From: SB21 sp964535295
Lineage (GTDB): Bacteria > CLD3 > SB21
Direction: 5' to 3'
Length of the DNA stretch: 10,411 bases
Assembly: GCA_964535295.1 (NCBI GenBank)
Contig: CAZHUW010000114.1
Span: 1 to 10,411 of the forward strand
The translations under genes and the position numbers were made by a program. Below the pieces are notes generated by a model. That model was given only the letters and a program-made list of their open reading frames with translations. It made no database searches and was not told the DNA's origin. This document shows, piece after piece, positions 1 through 6,769 of the stretch. Every line of letters starts with the position of its first letter. The first letter of the stretch is position 1.

Positions 1-179
1 GCATACGTTCTATGATTTAATTATTTTTCCAAGTGTATATTCGATTTCAATAGAAACTATTAATGCAACACGATTGGTACAATGTTGAAATTTACGGCCT
101 ATTCCCGCCGAGGTTTCTTACAAAACACTAAATTAGGTTTTTTAAGCTATCCCTCTAATCATGACAACTGGCTTCCTGT
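1..179. other. Left-edge non-coding stretch, no gene seen
   Basis: AT-rich sequence downstream of the DUF1579 gene. I see no ORF with a ribosome binding site on either strand. A short CGGC/GCCG inverted repeat near 104-118 is followed by no T-run in either direction, so I do not call a terminator. Confidence 0.5.
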
Positions 180-707
180 TCATTGTATTTTCGTTAGCTG
201 ACCCTCGATCACAGTCGCCCAGTCACCGCCATCCGTAGACATTTCAGTCTTAAATGTGAAGAAAGTCGAAGAAACGAAATTCATTACACTGCGGAATTTT
301 ATATTTTTTCCATCAGACTTGGATTCGTTCGTCCAAATCCATTGGTTGTCATCTAAATGACCAATGGAAGTCCGATCCGCCCACCCCATGCTGTTAAAAG
401 CGCTGTAAGTGTAAACATCGCTTTGGGAGTCATAACCAATTATTTCCAATTCGCTGGCAGGTCCGGACGGGCCATTTCCCTCAGACTTAATAATCACAAA
501 TAGACCCCCAAGCGCCCAATCAACCGTATTGATTCCAATGAATTTTCCGCTAGGATTGAAAGGTGTCGCTTTCATGTCGGCATCGATTTGCCATTTACCT
601 ATGAAACACGAGAGTTTTTTATGCTTTTCTGTCGGCAGGGTTGTTTGAGACATAACGCAAGATCCTATAGTTAGTAAGGCAATTACATAATGAATGATTC
701 TATTCAT
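180..707 (-). CDS. Secreted DUF1579 family protein
   Basis: A 175-residue protein with an N-terminal signal peptide (hydrophobic stretch about residues 5-19, likely cleavage near the VMS-QT junction), so probably periplasmic or secreted. The mature part matches the DUF1579 pattern: a FIGKWQID segment (35-42), a Gly-rich DWALGGLFV segment (63-71), and YDSQSDVYTYSAFNSMGWAD (92-111), where the family has its tyrosine-rich strand and 'SMG' turn. Length is normal for a single-domain member. The family is a calycin-like beta structure of unknown function. The start is ATG with AAGGAG about 9-10 bases upstream. It is the last gene of the run, 69 bases after the SRPBCC gene, and may be cotranscribed with it; a TTGACT at 760-755 could be a -35 box, but I see no good -10. 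The family assignment is from motif memory; the function is unknown. Confidence 0.85.
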   Translation of the reverse strand: MNRIIHYVIALLTIGSCVMSQTTLPTEKHKKLSCFIGKWQIDADMKATPFNPSGKFIGINTVDWALGGLFVIIKSEGNGPSGPASELEIIGYDSQSDVYTYSAFNSMGWADRTSIGHLDDNQWIWTNESKSDGKNIKFRSVMNFVSSTFFTFKTEMSTDGGDWATVIEGQLTKIQ

Positions 708-776
708 TGTAGAAACACTCCTTTTTTTTTGTACAAGAAAATAATAAAAAATAAAGTCAATATTGAGGAATATCTT

Positions 777-1190
777 TCATTTCTTCTCACGTTTTCGTAA
801 GTGCCTCCAGCCTAGTTGCCAAATAGCCCGAAATTGGCGTTCGAGAAAAAGCTTTTCAATTACTGTAGAAAGCAAGAAAAGTCCACGTATGCCTATTTCT
901 TCATATCCTTCGATTAAAATCAAACCGTCTGACTCCGCGAACCTAACCTCGCCTTCGCCTCTCCAGAAACCGCGAAAAGTCCAATGGACAAATTTACACG
1001 GATTGACCTCAGTATTTTTGGCAACAAGCGGAAATGGAAACCATTTTAAGGGGATACTAAACCACCCTGAGCCGAGGTCCTTCACTGAACCCGCAAAGCC
1101 ATAAAGGCGAGCCCAATCGGCCGGTGTTTCGAAATATGAAAATACTTCCTCTACAGGAAGTTTGAACTCCTCACAAAAGTGGATGATCAT
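777..1190 (-). CDS. SRPBCC (START/polyketide cyclase-like) domain protein
   Basis: A 137-residue cytoplasmic protein without signal peptide. It has the layout of the SRPBCC fold: an N-terminal strand (IIHFCEEFKLP), the first helix with VEEVFSYFETPADWARLY (13-30), central strands with WTFRGFWRGEGEVRF (70-84) and IEGYEEIGIRG, and a long C-terminal helix rich in Arg/Lys (about 108-135). These proteins bind hydrophobic ligands in a deep cavity; no ligand can be inferred here. Length is close to the family minimum of about 140. The ATG start is fixed by AGGAGG 8 bases upstream, which lies in the loop of a potential hairpin (see 1191-1215). It is separated by 46 bases from the secreted protein upstream and 69 from the DUF1579 gene downstream, so an operon is likely. 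The fold is fairly sure; the function is not known. Confidence 0.8.
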   Translation of the reverse strand: MIIHFCEEFKLPVEEVFSYFETPADWARLYGFAGSVKDLGSGWFSIPLKWFPFPLVAKNTEVNPCKFVHWTFRGFWRGEGEVRFAESDGLILIEGYEEIGIRGLFLLSTVIEKLFLERQFRAIWQLGWRHLRKREKK

Positions 1191-1215
1191 TTAACGTTCC
1201 TCCTATTGAACGTAA
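1191..1215 (-). promoter_or_regulatory. Hairpin enclosing the ribosome binding site of the SRPBCC gene
   Basis: On the minus strand TTACGTTC (1215-1208) can pair with GAACGTTAA (1199-1191), leaving one bulged T at 1193 and an 8-base loop AATAGGAG. The SD sequence AGGAGG runs through the loop into the first base of the stem, and the stem ends directly before the ATG at 1190. This geometry could limit ribosome access, as in an RNA switch or thermosensor. The pairing is seen; the regulation is inference. The stem is short (6 + 2 pairs). Confidence 0.4.
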
Positions 1216-1236
1216 GTTATGATGTTAGGTGGTATT

Positions 1237-2439
1237 CTATTTCTTGAGCAAATTATTTTTCATTATTGGTTTTTCCCGCGTAATTTGCCCAATGTATTCG
1301 TCTACATTAGCTGCGTTTGTTTCTCTCACAATATTTGCTAAGTTGTCGCCTTCTAATAAAATAATTCGCCGTTTCAGTTCAGCCTTGAATTCTTTTGTAT
1401 AAATAAAACCAACTTGAGCAGAAAAATGGAGTTCATCGATAGGTTTTAGGAATATCAATCCGTCATAAGCATGATACATCGTGCTTCCATCCAGTACCTC
1501 GGGCATATGGTTACCCAGGTATCCTGATTTTCCGAAAACATTGTTTTGTAAATCAAGAGCAACCGGTTTATTCTCATTCGCACTGAACGCGCTGTCCCAA
1601 ATTCCATTTTCGGACAATACCCATTTATAAACATATTCAGACAAGCCCTCCGTAGACGTCCTATCATTTGGATTCTTTTTTAATTTTTCTCTTGATAGAA
1701 AAACATTGTGAATTCTTATTGAATAGGTCTTTCCCGGGTTCATTTGATTAAAGAAAGTATTTGTGTTCCAATATAAATCTCCGTCTTTGTTCTTCACGTT
1801 TTTGTAGCTATGACGTGTATTGGTAAGAAAAAACCCTTTTTTGGTGTTCTTAAACCTGCCAAGCTTCGACAATATCAGGTGATACATGAAATAATCTCTT
1901 GAATTTAGAGAGTTTTGAAATATTTCATAGTCTTCCCATGTATGTAATGCTTCCCAATATATGGGTGGACTGACGGCAACGACATTTATTTTGGATGAAT
2001 CAGGTCTTCCATTATTTATGTCCCATGCGGTCGAAAGCAGGTCCAGATACGTCTTATAACGCCATCCATAACCGCTGTAATCATCTTGGAATACTTTAAA
2101 TAATAGCGTACTGTCTTTCTTTTGTGAATTGAAATACTTATCAACGTATGGTTGACTATTGGTATTAAAAACTTCTATAAACAAGTAATCCAGTTTGTCG
2201 GCTATGGCTTGTTCTTTTATGAGGTCTTGATAAAATTCAAATGGTTCTAAGGCTGAATGCAAGGCATCGTCAAACACAATAAGGTCGCATTTATCCAATT
2301 TATTCTTGACAAATACGATGGGTTCCTCGCCTTCTTCTTGAATCGTCTTTGTAAAGGTACTTAAAGAAATTTGTTGACCGACAATGATGGTTTGCACATT
2401 CAAGATCAATAATAATACCTGTATTAATCGTTTTTTCAT
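1237..2439 (-). CDS. Secreted 400-aa protein, possibly erythromycin-esterase/ChaN-like fold
   Basis: The largest gene of the window. It begins with a clear signal peptide (MKKR, then hydrophobic residues 5-20, likely cleavage after G21), so it is exported. The segment CDLIVFDDALHSALEPFEFY (51-70) followed by LDYLFIEVFN (83-92) resembles the first two motifs of erythromycin-esterase-like and ChaN-like proteins, which have a His/Glu pair after the first strand and a Glu after the second; the equivalents here would be H61, E65 and E89. A later strand ending in FFLTNTRHS (203-211, H210) sits where that group has its third histidine. The match is at the level of motif spacing only, so I leave the function open. 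ATG with AAGGAAAAG upstream. It lies 49 bases after grpB-like and 46 before the SRPBCC gene. Alternative: an unrelated uncharacterised secreted protein. Confidence 0.75.
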   Translation of the reverse strand: MKKRLIQVLLLILNVQTIIVGQQISLSTFTKTIQEEGEEPIVFVKNKLDKCDLIVFDDALHSALEPFEFYQDLIKEQAIADKLDYLFIEVFNTNSQPYVDKYFNSQKKDSTLLFKVFQDDYSGYGWRYKTYLDLLSTAWDINNGRPDSSKINVVAVSPPIYWEALHTWEDYEIFQNSLNSRDYFMYHLILSKLGRFKNTKKGFFLTNTRHSYKNVKNKDGDLYWNTNTFFNQMNPGKTYSIRIHNVFLSREKLKKNPNDRTSTEGLSEYVYKWVLSENGIWDSAFSANENKPVALDLQNNVFGKSGYLGNHMPEVLDGSTMYHAYDGLIFLKPIDELHFSAQVGFIYTKEFKAELKRRIILLEGDNLANIVRETNAANVDEYIGQITREKPIMKNNLLKK

Positions 2440-2488
2440 TCTTACTTTTCCTTATTCGTTCGTTTGATACACAGAAATATGAAGACGA

Positions 2489-3076
2489 TTATTGATAATT
2501 GTATCCTACCGTCTTTGCATGATTCGTAATGGTGTCAATAAAATCTGTTTTGGCGTTTGTATAGCTATCTCTGTCATATTTGTATTTCTCGGCAAGCTCA
2601 TACTTCAATTTCTCATATGTGTTGAGCAACTCGGGGTTTTGTCGTAAGTGGTCTCTAAAATAAAGTCTGTCCCACAAAGGATGGCTGTGTTCTCCCATGT
2701 GAACGTGAAAGGTTTGCCCTTGGATACCTGTTATAAAGTATCCTTTCGCAAACATCATATAGGGACTTTCATCATCCTCTCTCCAGATAAAATCATACCC
2801 GATACTTTGCATTTTATCTATAATCGATTCCTTAAGTTGATCGGTTAATAGCGGAATTTCAAGCAAAACATCTATGGTGGGTTTGGATGCAAGTCCGGCA
2901 ATAGAAGTGCTTCCAAAATGCTCTATTCTTAATGCAATTGAGGTGCCTAATGTTTCAATTAAAAGTTCTTTTTCATTTTCAAAAAGCACAACCCAGTCCA
3001 AGTTATAAGGCACAATTTCAATCGGGAAAAGCTTTCCGAGTTCCTCTTTGTTTAAATCATCTATTTTCTTCTCCAT
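2489..3076 (-). CDS. GrpB family protein (UPF0157, nucleotidyltransferase fold)
   Basis: A 195-residue cytoplasmic protein with the hallmark GrpB/UPF0157 core: IEIVPYNLDWVVLFENEK (19-36), then H53-FGSTSI (53-59) and GLASKPTIDVLLEI (61-74), which correspond to the GSTS/KPxIDV active-site strands of the nucleotidyltransferase superfamily. Further family marks are FHVHMG (123-128), the RDHLR helix (141-145), YEKLKYEL (154-161) and the C-terminal YTNAKTDFI (172-180). Members are predicted nucleotidyltransferases or kinase-like proteins; the substrate is not known, although some distant relatives are coenzyme A or aminoglycoside related. Full length. ATG with GAGGTGGAG just upstream. It lies 55 bases after a 31-aa membrane peptide and 49 before the secreted 400-aa protein. 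The family call is firm; the role is not. Confidence 0.92.
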   Translation of the reverse strand: MEKKIDDLNKEELGKLFPIEIVPYNLDWVVLFENEKELLIETLGTSIALRIEHFGSTSIAGLASKPTIDVLLEIPLLTDQLKESIIDKMQSIGYDFIWREDDESPYMMFAKGYFITGIQGQTFHVHMGEHSHPLWDRLYFRDHLRQNPELLNTYEKLKYELAEKYKYDRDSYTNAKTDFIDTITNHAKTVGYNYQ

Positions 3077-3131
3077 GGCTCCACCTCAATATCTGTAGGC
3101 TACTGGTACGATTATTTGTGGGTAGGAGAAG

Positions 3132-3227
3132 TTAATTCCATGCTCGTTTTACAGGAGCCATGAGAAATACGATGGCAAACATTGTCAATACGTTGCTGAA
3201 AACCAAGTATGAGAATTCATAATTCAT
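3132..3227 (-). CDS. Small 31-aa single-helix membrane peptide
   Basis: A short ORF preceded by a strong ribosome binding site (TAAGGAGAAGGCA, then ATG), as good as those of the long genes here. The peptide has one hydrophobic segment (about residues 7-24, YLVFSNVLTMFAIVFLMA) followed by a basic tail PVKRAWN, which predicts one membrane helix with the C-terminus inside. It could be a real small membrane protein, or the orphan C-terminal helix of a transporter that acquired a start; the tail looks like the end of an MFS-type permease. No family recognised. It lies between the hydrolase (94 bases) and the GrpB gene (55 bases). Confidence 0.45.
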   Translation of the reverse strand: MNYEFSYLVFSNVLTMFAIVFLMAPVKRAWN

Positions 3228-3320
3228 TGCCTTCTCCTTATGATATTTGTTTTTTCTTCAAGCTCCATCTAGTCGATATTGTGTCGATTAGTATAGTTGT
3301 AAATTTGTTCTTTGATGAAA

Positions 3321-4226
3321 TTACCGAATATTTATACGTGATAAGAATTCTAACATTAATCTGTTCAGTGCGTCGGGTTGTTCAAGATTAATCAGGTGGC
3401 CTGCCTTCGGAACAACAATTTTCATGACATCTTTGATTTGGGCTGATAGTGTGTCCGCAACGTCGAGAATATCGGGCTCATCTGAAGCGCCTACGACTAC
3501 CAACGTCGGTACCCTGATTTCTCCCAATCGTCGAATTGCAGGGGGATCCAATGGAATGAATCCCCACACAGCAGGATTGCTGAACTGGATCCCCGACCAA
3601 TCGGTAACGATACGACGAACTCTTGCTGCAATTGAGTGTGATCCATTCACCGGAGTAAGAAACCGATCACTCAACCAAAGTTCCTTGGCATTGGCTACCC
3701 CCGAATCTCTCGCCATTGTGATCATGTTTTCAAACAGCTTGTCTCTGTCTTCCCTAAACGCATAGCCGCTCAATGCTGAACCAACCGTTATGAGGCCCTC
3801 GGTTTTCAGCGGATACTCAAGCGTAAAATTAATAGCGATTGCACCCCCCATAGACATCCCGACAATAGTTGCCTTCTGGATGCCAAGTATTCTAAGAAGC
3901 TCATTGAGTTCAGCCACAGCAGAGATTTTTCTATCCGGAATACTCGAACGACCATAACCGCTCACATCGTATCGCACTACGCGATAGTTCTTTGCCAGGA
4001 CATCAAATTGGTCGTCCCACATTCTTGTATCAAGACTAAAACCGTGGATCAGAACGACAACAGGCCCTTCCCCTTTAACCTCGTAGTACACCTTTCTACC
4101 TTCGATATTGGCAAAACCGGTTTTTAGGGTTTGAGCGTTTACTGAAGAAAGAAAAACACTGAGCAATAGCAGCGGTCCTACAACGAATTCCAGTACTTCA
4201 CGGTAATATTTAATTGCCTTTTCTAT
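3321..4226 (-). CDS. Alpha/beta hydrolase, probably exported, 5' end lost in assembly gap
   Basis: A typical alpha/beta-hydrolase fold enzyme. Counting from a TTG at 4166 as residue 1: oxyanion-hole HGFSLD (41-46), nucleophile elbow GMSMGG with Ser105, acidic residue Asp229 in VVGASDEPD, and His257 in AGHLINLEQPD, a complete Ser-Asp-His triad. The cap region (about 140-210) has no diagnostic motif, so the substrate (ester, lactone or similar) cannot be stated. The frame is open to the gap edge and continues upstream of TTG with a hydrophobic run VVGPLLLLSVFL and a likely signal cleavage after VNA, so the mature enzyme is probably periplasmic. No ATG or GTG lies in frame between the TTG and the gap, and no SD precedes the TTG, so the true start is probably inside the gap. 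The domain is secure; the N-terminus is not. Confidence 0.9.
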   Translation of the reverse strand: MEKAIKYYREVLEFVVGPLLLLSVFLSSVNAQTLKTGFANIEGRKVYYEVKGEGPVVVLIHGFSLDTRMWDDQFDVLAKNYRVVRYDVSGYGRSSIPDRKISAVAELNELLRILGIQKATIVGMSMGGAIAINFTLEYPLKTEGLITVGSALSGYAFREDRDKLFENMITMARDSGVANAKELWLSDRFLTPVNGSHSIAARVRRIVTDWSGIQFSNPAVWGFIPLDPPAIRRLGEIRVPTLVVVGASDEPDILDVADTLSAQIKDVMKIVVPKAGHLINLEQPDALNRLMLEFLSRINIR

Positions 4227-4326
4227 NNNNNNNNNNNNNNNNNNNNNNNNNNNNNNNNNNNNNNNNNNNNNNNNNNNNNNNNNNNNNNNNNNNNNNNNNN
4301 NNNNNNNNNNNNNNNNNNNNNNNNNN
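4227..4326. other. Assembly gap of 100 Ns
   Basis: Exactly 100 Ns, the conventional placeholder for a gap of unknown size, so distance and reading frame across it carry no information. It hides the 3' end of the TfoX-N gene and the start of the alpha/beta hydrolase. More genes could be missing. Confidence 0.98.
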
Positions 4327-4503
4327 AAGTTTCAAAGCAAGTCCGTTATCATAATGACAAATTGCCAATTTGCCGTTTACATAATAAGCAGGATAACCAA
4401 ACATTTTACCTGCTTTGACAAACGGATTTTGTAGTAGAATTTTATCAACCTCGGTTTTTAAGTCGGGCCAGTATCTGAGTTTAGTTTGATCATTTTTTTT
4501 CAT
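4327..4503 (-). CDS. TfoX N-terminal domain protein, 3' end lost in gap
   Basis: Only the first 59 residues are visible. The segment AGKMFGYPAYYVNGKLAICH (31-50) followed by GLALKL (54-59) is the conserved core of the TfoX N-terminal domain (MFG..a..vnGk....., then a Leu-Lys strand). Stand-alone proteins of this type are usually about 100-115 residues, so roughly 40-55 residues lie in the gap or beyond. In Gammaproteobacteria TfoX/Sxy regulates competence, but short stand-alone members outside that group have unknown roles and I infer no competence function. The ATG overlaps the end of the upstream membrane-protein gene by 14 bases, with AAGG 7 bases before the start, so translation is probably coupled. 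The sequence after the gap in the hydrolase frame (IEKAIKYY) could even be its C-terminus, which would change the hydrolase start. Confidence 0.8.
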
Positions 4504-4930
4504 AAAGGAACCTTGAAATGATGAGTCCTTCGATAAAACTGCCTGCTAACAAAATCGTTAATTCTACAATGTTCAACAAAATGGGCTCCTGCAAAAGGGT
4601 GTGATAAATAAACCACTCCTGGAAAACCCAGTACATCATCCAAATAGTAAATCCCCAAAACAAACCTTTATGGACCCAGTTTTTCCCGGGTATCGATTCT
4701 TGGAAAACAGTGAAAAACCAACTATGAGATATACTTAAAACCACAACACCGGCAATGGAGGGGAACAAATCTCTTGTCGGAGTAATATCAAGAAATAGTT
4801 TGCTTTGCCAGTTTGGGTTATAGAGGATATTTTGAACAGGCGGACTCATGAAAAGAGCTCCCAAAACCCCTTCGCTGAAAAAACCTGCAATTAATCCTGA
4901 GAAAATGATCTTGAATGTTTTGTTTTGCAT
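4490..4930 (-). CDS. Four-helix integral membrane protein of unknown function
   Basis: A 146-residue protein with four hydrophobic segments: about 8-30, 56-77, 88-112 and 115-141. The loop between helices 1 and 2 is long and polar, and the third segment is unusually rich in Trp/Phe/Tyr (FWGFTIWMMYWVFQEWFIYH, 91-110). Helices 1 and 4 both carry a Gly-rich face with an acidic residue (AGFFSEGVLGA and AGSFIEGLI), so the protein may be an internal duplication of a two-helix unit. I do not recognise a named family. ATG with AAGGAAGAG upstream. The gene overlaps the TfoX-N gene by 14 bases and starts 62 bases after the VOC gene, so VOC, membrane protein and TfoX-N probably form one transcript. Confidence 0.75.
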   Translation of the reverse strand: MQNKTFKIIFSGLIAGFFSEGVLGALFMSPPVQNILYNPNWQSKLFLDITPTRDLFPSIAGVVVLSISHSWFFTVFQESIPGKNWVHKGLFWGFTIWMMYWVFQEWFIYHTLLQEPILLNIVELTILLAGSFIEGLIISRFLYEKK

Positions 4931-4992
4931 ACTCTTCCTTTGTTTTTGTTATAGATCGTTTTCCATTCAGAAATTGCTATTGGTGTATGGTT

Positions 4993-5364
4993 TTAAACAT
5001 GTTGATCTACCAGAATCGTGTTCCCATCTGGATCAACAATCATAAAGCTAGCCGGTCCGGTAGAACTTTCGTCTGCTTCTGAAATTATATTTACGCCGCA
5101 CTCTTTGAGTTGCCGTTGTAACTTTCTAACGTCTGTAAAGCCCTTGAGTGGCTGCGCATTGCTATTCCAGCCCGGATTAAAAGTAAGAATATTCTTATCG
5201 AACATGCCTTGAAACAGACCAATAACATGGTCGCCATTTTTCATAATCAGCCAATTCTGCGATTGATCTCCTGCAAAAACACTAAAACCCAGTTTTTGGT
5301 AAAAGAGCTTCGATGCCTCAATATCTTTTACAGCCAAGCTTACAGAGAATGCTCCCAAGTCCAT
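4993..5364 (-). CDS. VOC superfamily protein (glyoxalase/bleomycin-resistance-like)
   Basis: A 123-residue protein with the beta-alpha-beta-beta-beta layout of the vicinal oxygen chelate fold: SVSLAVKDIEASKLFYQKLGFSVF (7-30), a strand WLIMKNGDHVIGLFQG (38-53), a second module starting at GFTDVRKLQRQLKECGV (75-91), and the closing strand FMIVDPDGNTILVDQ (107-121). Length is normal for a single-chain VOC protein. The usual metal ligands are not evident: the first strand has no His, and the terminal glutamate of the typical DPDGNxIE motif is replaced (ILVD), so metal-dependent lyase or dioxygenase activity is doubtful. Binding or resistance-type roles remain possible. ATG with AGGAGG upstream, and a TATAAT 40 bases before the start. 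It is followed at 62 bases by the membrane protein gene. Confidence 0.9.
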   Translation of the reverse strand: MDLGAFSVSLAVKDIEASKLFYQKLGFSVFAGDQSQNWLIMKNGDHVIGLFQGMFDKNILTFNPGWNSNAQPLKGFTDVRKLQRQLKECGVNIISEADESSTGPASFMIVDPDGNTILVDQHV

Positions 5365-5403
5365 TATTGCCTCCTGCAGTGTGTTTTTGATGCATAAATA
5401 TTA

Positions 5404-5409
5404 ATTATA
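5404..5409 (-). promoter_or_regulatory. Possible -10 box before the VOC gene
   Basis: Minus-strand TATAAT (5409-5404) lies 40 bases before the VOC start, in AT-rich sequence. At 17 bases further upstream there is only AAACTT, a poor -35, so the call rests on the -10 match alone. The 138-base gap after the RDD gene makes a promoter here reasonable. Confidence 0.3.
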
Positions 5410-5502
5410 TAACTTCTTGATTAAAAAGTTTGCACCTACAAAAAAAAGGCGATATCGAAGCTCTAAATGTCTATCCTAGAAAGCTGATTAGCTCACCTTA
5501 TT

Positions 5503-6006
5503 CTAAGAATCACAAACGACAACAGTTTCAGCTATCCTGTCATGAACCGTCCTTCTGTCGGGTCTGATAAAATACTGGAAGAATCCAAATCCGGCCTCGA
5601 GCATTGAGGCGCCATAACCTAACGCGCGTTCAAAAGAATGCCATAAACTAATCTTATGGTGTACTAACGACAAAATCCTGATCCGGCAAATCCGTTTGCC
5701 AACAGTGCTTCCATTTGATACGTATACACTTAAAGTGAAATAGAACACGAGCCAAACAACACTGTACCAATTCTTGAAAAAAGTAAACTCCAGATTTACA
5801 TCGGAGTCAAGCGTTAGAAAACCCATCCTATTCATGAGCATGCCTGGGCCAACCACTATCAAGATAAACAGCGACCCCGCAATAATGAAATCGATGCCAA
5901 GAGCAATAGCTCGCCGTGTAAAAGAAGCAAGAGGCCGGCCGGTGATAGCTTTTACATTGGTATCCTCCGGCGGTTGATAAAATCTTTGTTTCATAAAACC
6001 ATTCAT
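5503..6006 (-). CDS. RDD family membrane protein
   Basis: A 167-residue integral membrane protein with the RDD domain: ASFTRRAIALGIDFII (27-42) carries the conserved Arg (31/32) and Asp (39) of the first helix, followed by helix 1 (about 37-56), helix 2 (about 80-96), the turn GSTVGKRICRIRI (99-111), an aromatic third segment (GFGFFQYF, 139-146), and the closing RRTVHDRIAETVVV (151-164), which supplies the second conserved Asp. The family is widespread, often in small membrane proteins of unknown function, with a suggested transport role. The chosen ATG (6006) has no clear SD; an internal ATG at residue 5 is equally possible. It begins 38 bases after the lipoprotein gene, so the two may be cotranscribed. 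The family assignment is firm. Confidence 0.88.
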   Translation of the reverse strand: MNGFMKQRFYQPPEDTNVKAITGRPLASFTRRAIALGIDFIIAGSLFILIVVGPGMLMNRMGFLTLDSDVNLEFTFFKNWYSVVWLVFYFTLSVYVSNGSTVGKRICRIRILSLVHHKISLWHSFERALGYGASMLEAGFGFFQYFIRPDRRTVHDRIAETVVVCDS

Positions 6007-6044
6007 GTGTAATTAACCAAGGCATTATGACACGGAAATCATTT

Positions 6045-6404
6045 TCATAAGAGAACGACCTCACCCGTCGGCATCCGAAAATAAATCTGTTCGTATGCGA
6101 TTATGTCCTCACCCAGGACGAGTCGTAATATATCTTGAAAATAGGCATCACACGGCTGATTAGGTGTGACTTTATAATACCACAGATCTATTCGTTCGCC
6201 GGATATGCGTTGTGATTTAAGGGAGAATAGGTGTCCGCCCTCACATCCGCTATAACCAACAGTAACAATTAGAGTATCGTTACTGATCGTTGGTCCGTTC
6301 GTAATGGAGTAGCTATGCCCAAATGAAGGGGTTGAGTTATCATCTGAACACGATATCATCCAGCAACACAGGCCAAAAAGAGCAAGAGAGATAAATTTTG
6401 TCAT
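6045..6404 (-). CDS. Small hypothetical lipoprotein
   Basis: 119 residues with a lipoprotein signal: MTKF, a hydrophobic stretch 5-17 and a lipobox-like MISC with Cys19, followed by a Ser/Asp-rich linker. The mature part has a GYSGCEGGHLFSLKSQRISGERIDLWYY segment and a later PCDAYFQDI; a Gly-Cys-x-Gly-His motif followed by a second Cys is seen in several uncharacterised lipoproteins of Bacteroidota-like genomes, and the two cysteines may form a disulfide. The frame is open for 43 codons further upstream, but that part overlaps the DHFR-like pseudogene and encodes no signal sequence; the ATG at 6404 places the signal peptide correctly, although its SD is weak. Function unknown; anchored in a membrane, probably periplasmic side. 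Confidence 0.75.
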   Translation of the reverse strand: MTKFISLALFGLCCWMISCSDDNSTPSFGHSYSITNGPTISNDTLIVTVGYSGCEGGHLFSLKSQRISGERIDLWYYKVTPNQPCDAYFQDILRLVLGEDIIAYEQIYFRMPTGEVVLL

Positions 6405-6499
6405 GGTGAAGTCCGTTCTGTATGCTGCTTCATATTCGTTCGTGCTTGCTCTTTGCTTCGTTGCGTGGCAGCGCGTTTTGTTCCGACCGGAGTGAAGAT

Positions 6500-6761
6500 T
6501 CATCGATTGACTCGGTACAAAAGAGAAACACACCCGTTCTTAAGGCTTCTGTTTTCCAGTAATTCCAAATTGATTCCGTCTGCTCATATCATAAAAAAGT
6601 GGTATGCCGGAGCCGAGGACAAGCGGGTGAATATTCAGACCGATTTCGTCGATCAAACCTGCCTCAAGGAGCGATTTCGCCAACTCGCCTCCTCCCATCG
6701 CAAAGATGCCTTTCCCATCCTTTATCTCTATCTTGTTTAATATTTTTCCTGTAGGAAACCG
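6500..6761 (-). pseudogene. Remnant of a RibD-C/dihydrofolate-reductase-like gene (5' truncated, frameshifted)
   Basis: On the minus strand from 6761 the frame reads a KDGKGIFAMGGGELAKSLL segment, then EAGLIDEIGLNIHPLVLGSG and IPLF: the C-terminal part of the RibD-C/DHFR-like family, with the GGGEL cofactor loop and the LIDE...P.LLG.GIPLF signature. This frame stops at 6542-6540, but one base shift at the GG near 6565-6566 continues with ELLENRSLKNGCVSLLYRVNR to a TGA at 6500, exactly the expected C-terminus. The first half or more of the usual 170-200 residues is missing: the frame is closed by a stop at 6764-6762, next to the end of the DUF6265 gene. So a gene was cut by a deletion or insertion and then frameshifted. 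Intact members are NADPH-dependent reductases of uncertain substrate. Confidence 0.85.
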
Positions 6762-6769
6762 TCAACCTG

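Noticed and set aside
1189..1230. RYYYAAC...GTTRRRY pair (ATTTAAC and GTTAGGT) as an attC site
   Set aside because: Only 42 bp long, shorter than known attC sites, and one arm overlaps the start codon and the RBS hairpin; no second site of the same design was found.
5440..5457. Terminator after the RDD gene (CGATATCG followed by eight Ts on the minus strand)
   Set aside because: The palindrome has no loop and cannot form a stable stem; no extended pairing was found.
6405..6533. Longer N-terminus for the lipoprotein ending at 6045
   Set aside because: The extension overlaps the reductase remnant and would bury the signal peptide at residue 44; the ATG at 6404 is better.
6453..6740. 95-aa plus-strand ORF
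   Set aside because: It is the antisense of the clearly recognisable reductase remnant and has no SD or family signal.
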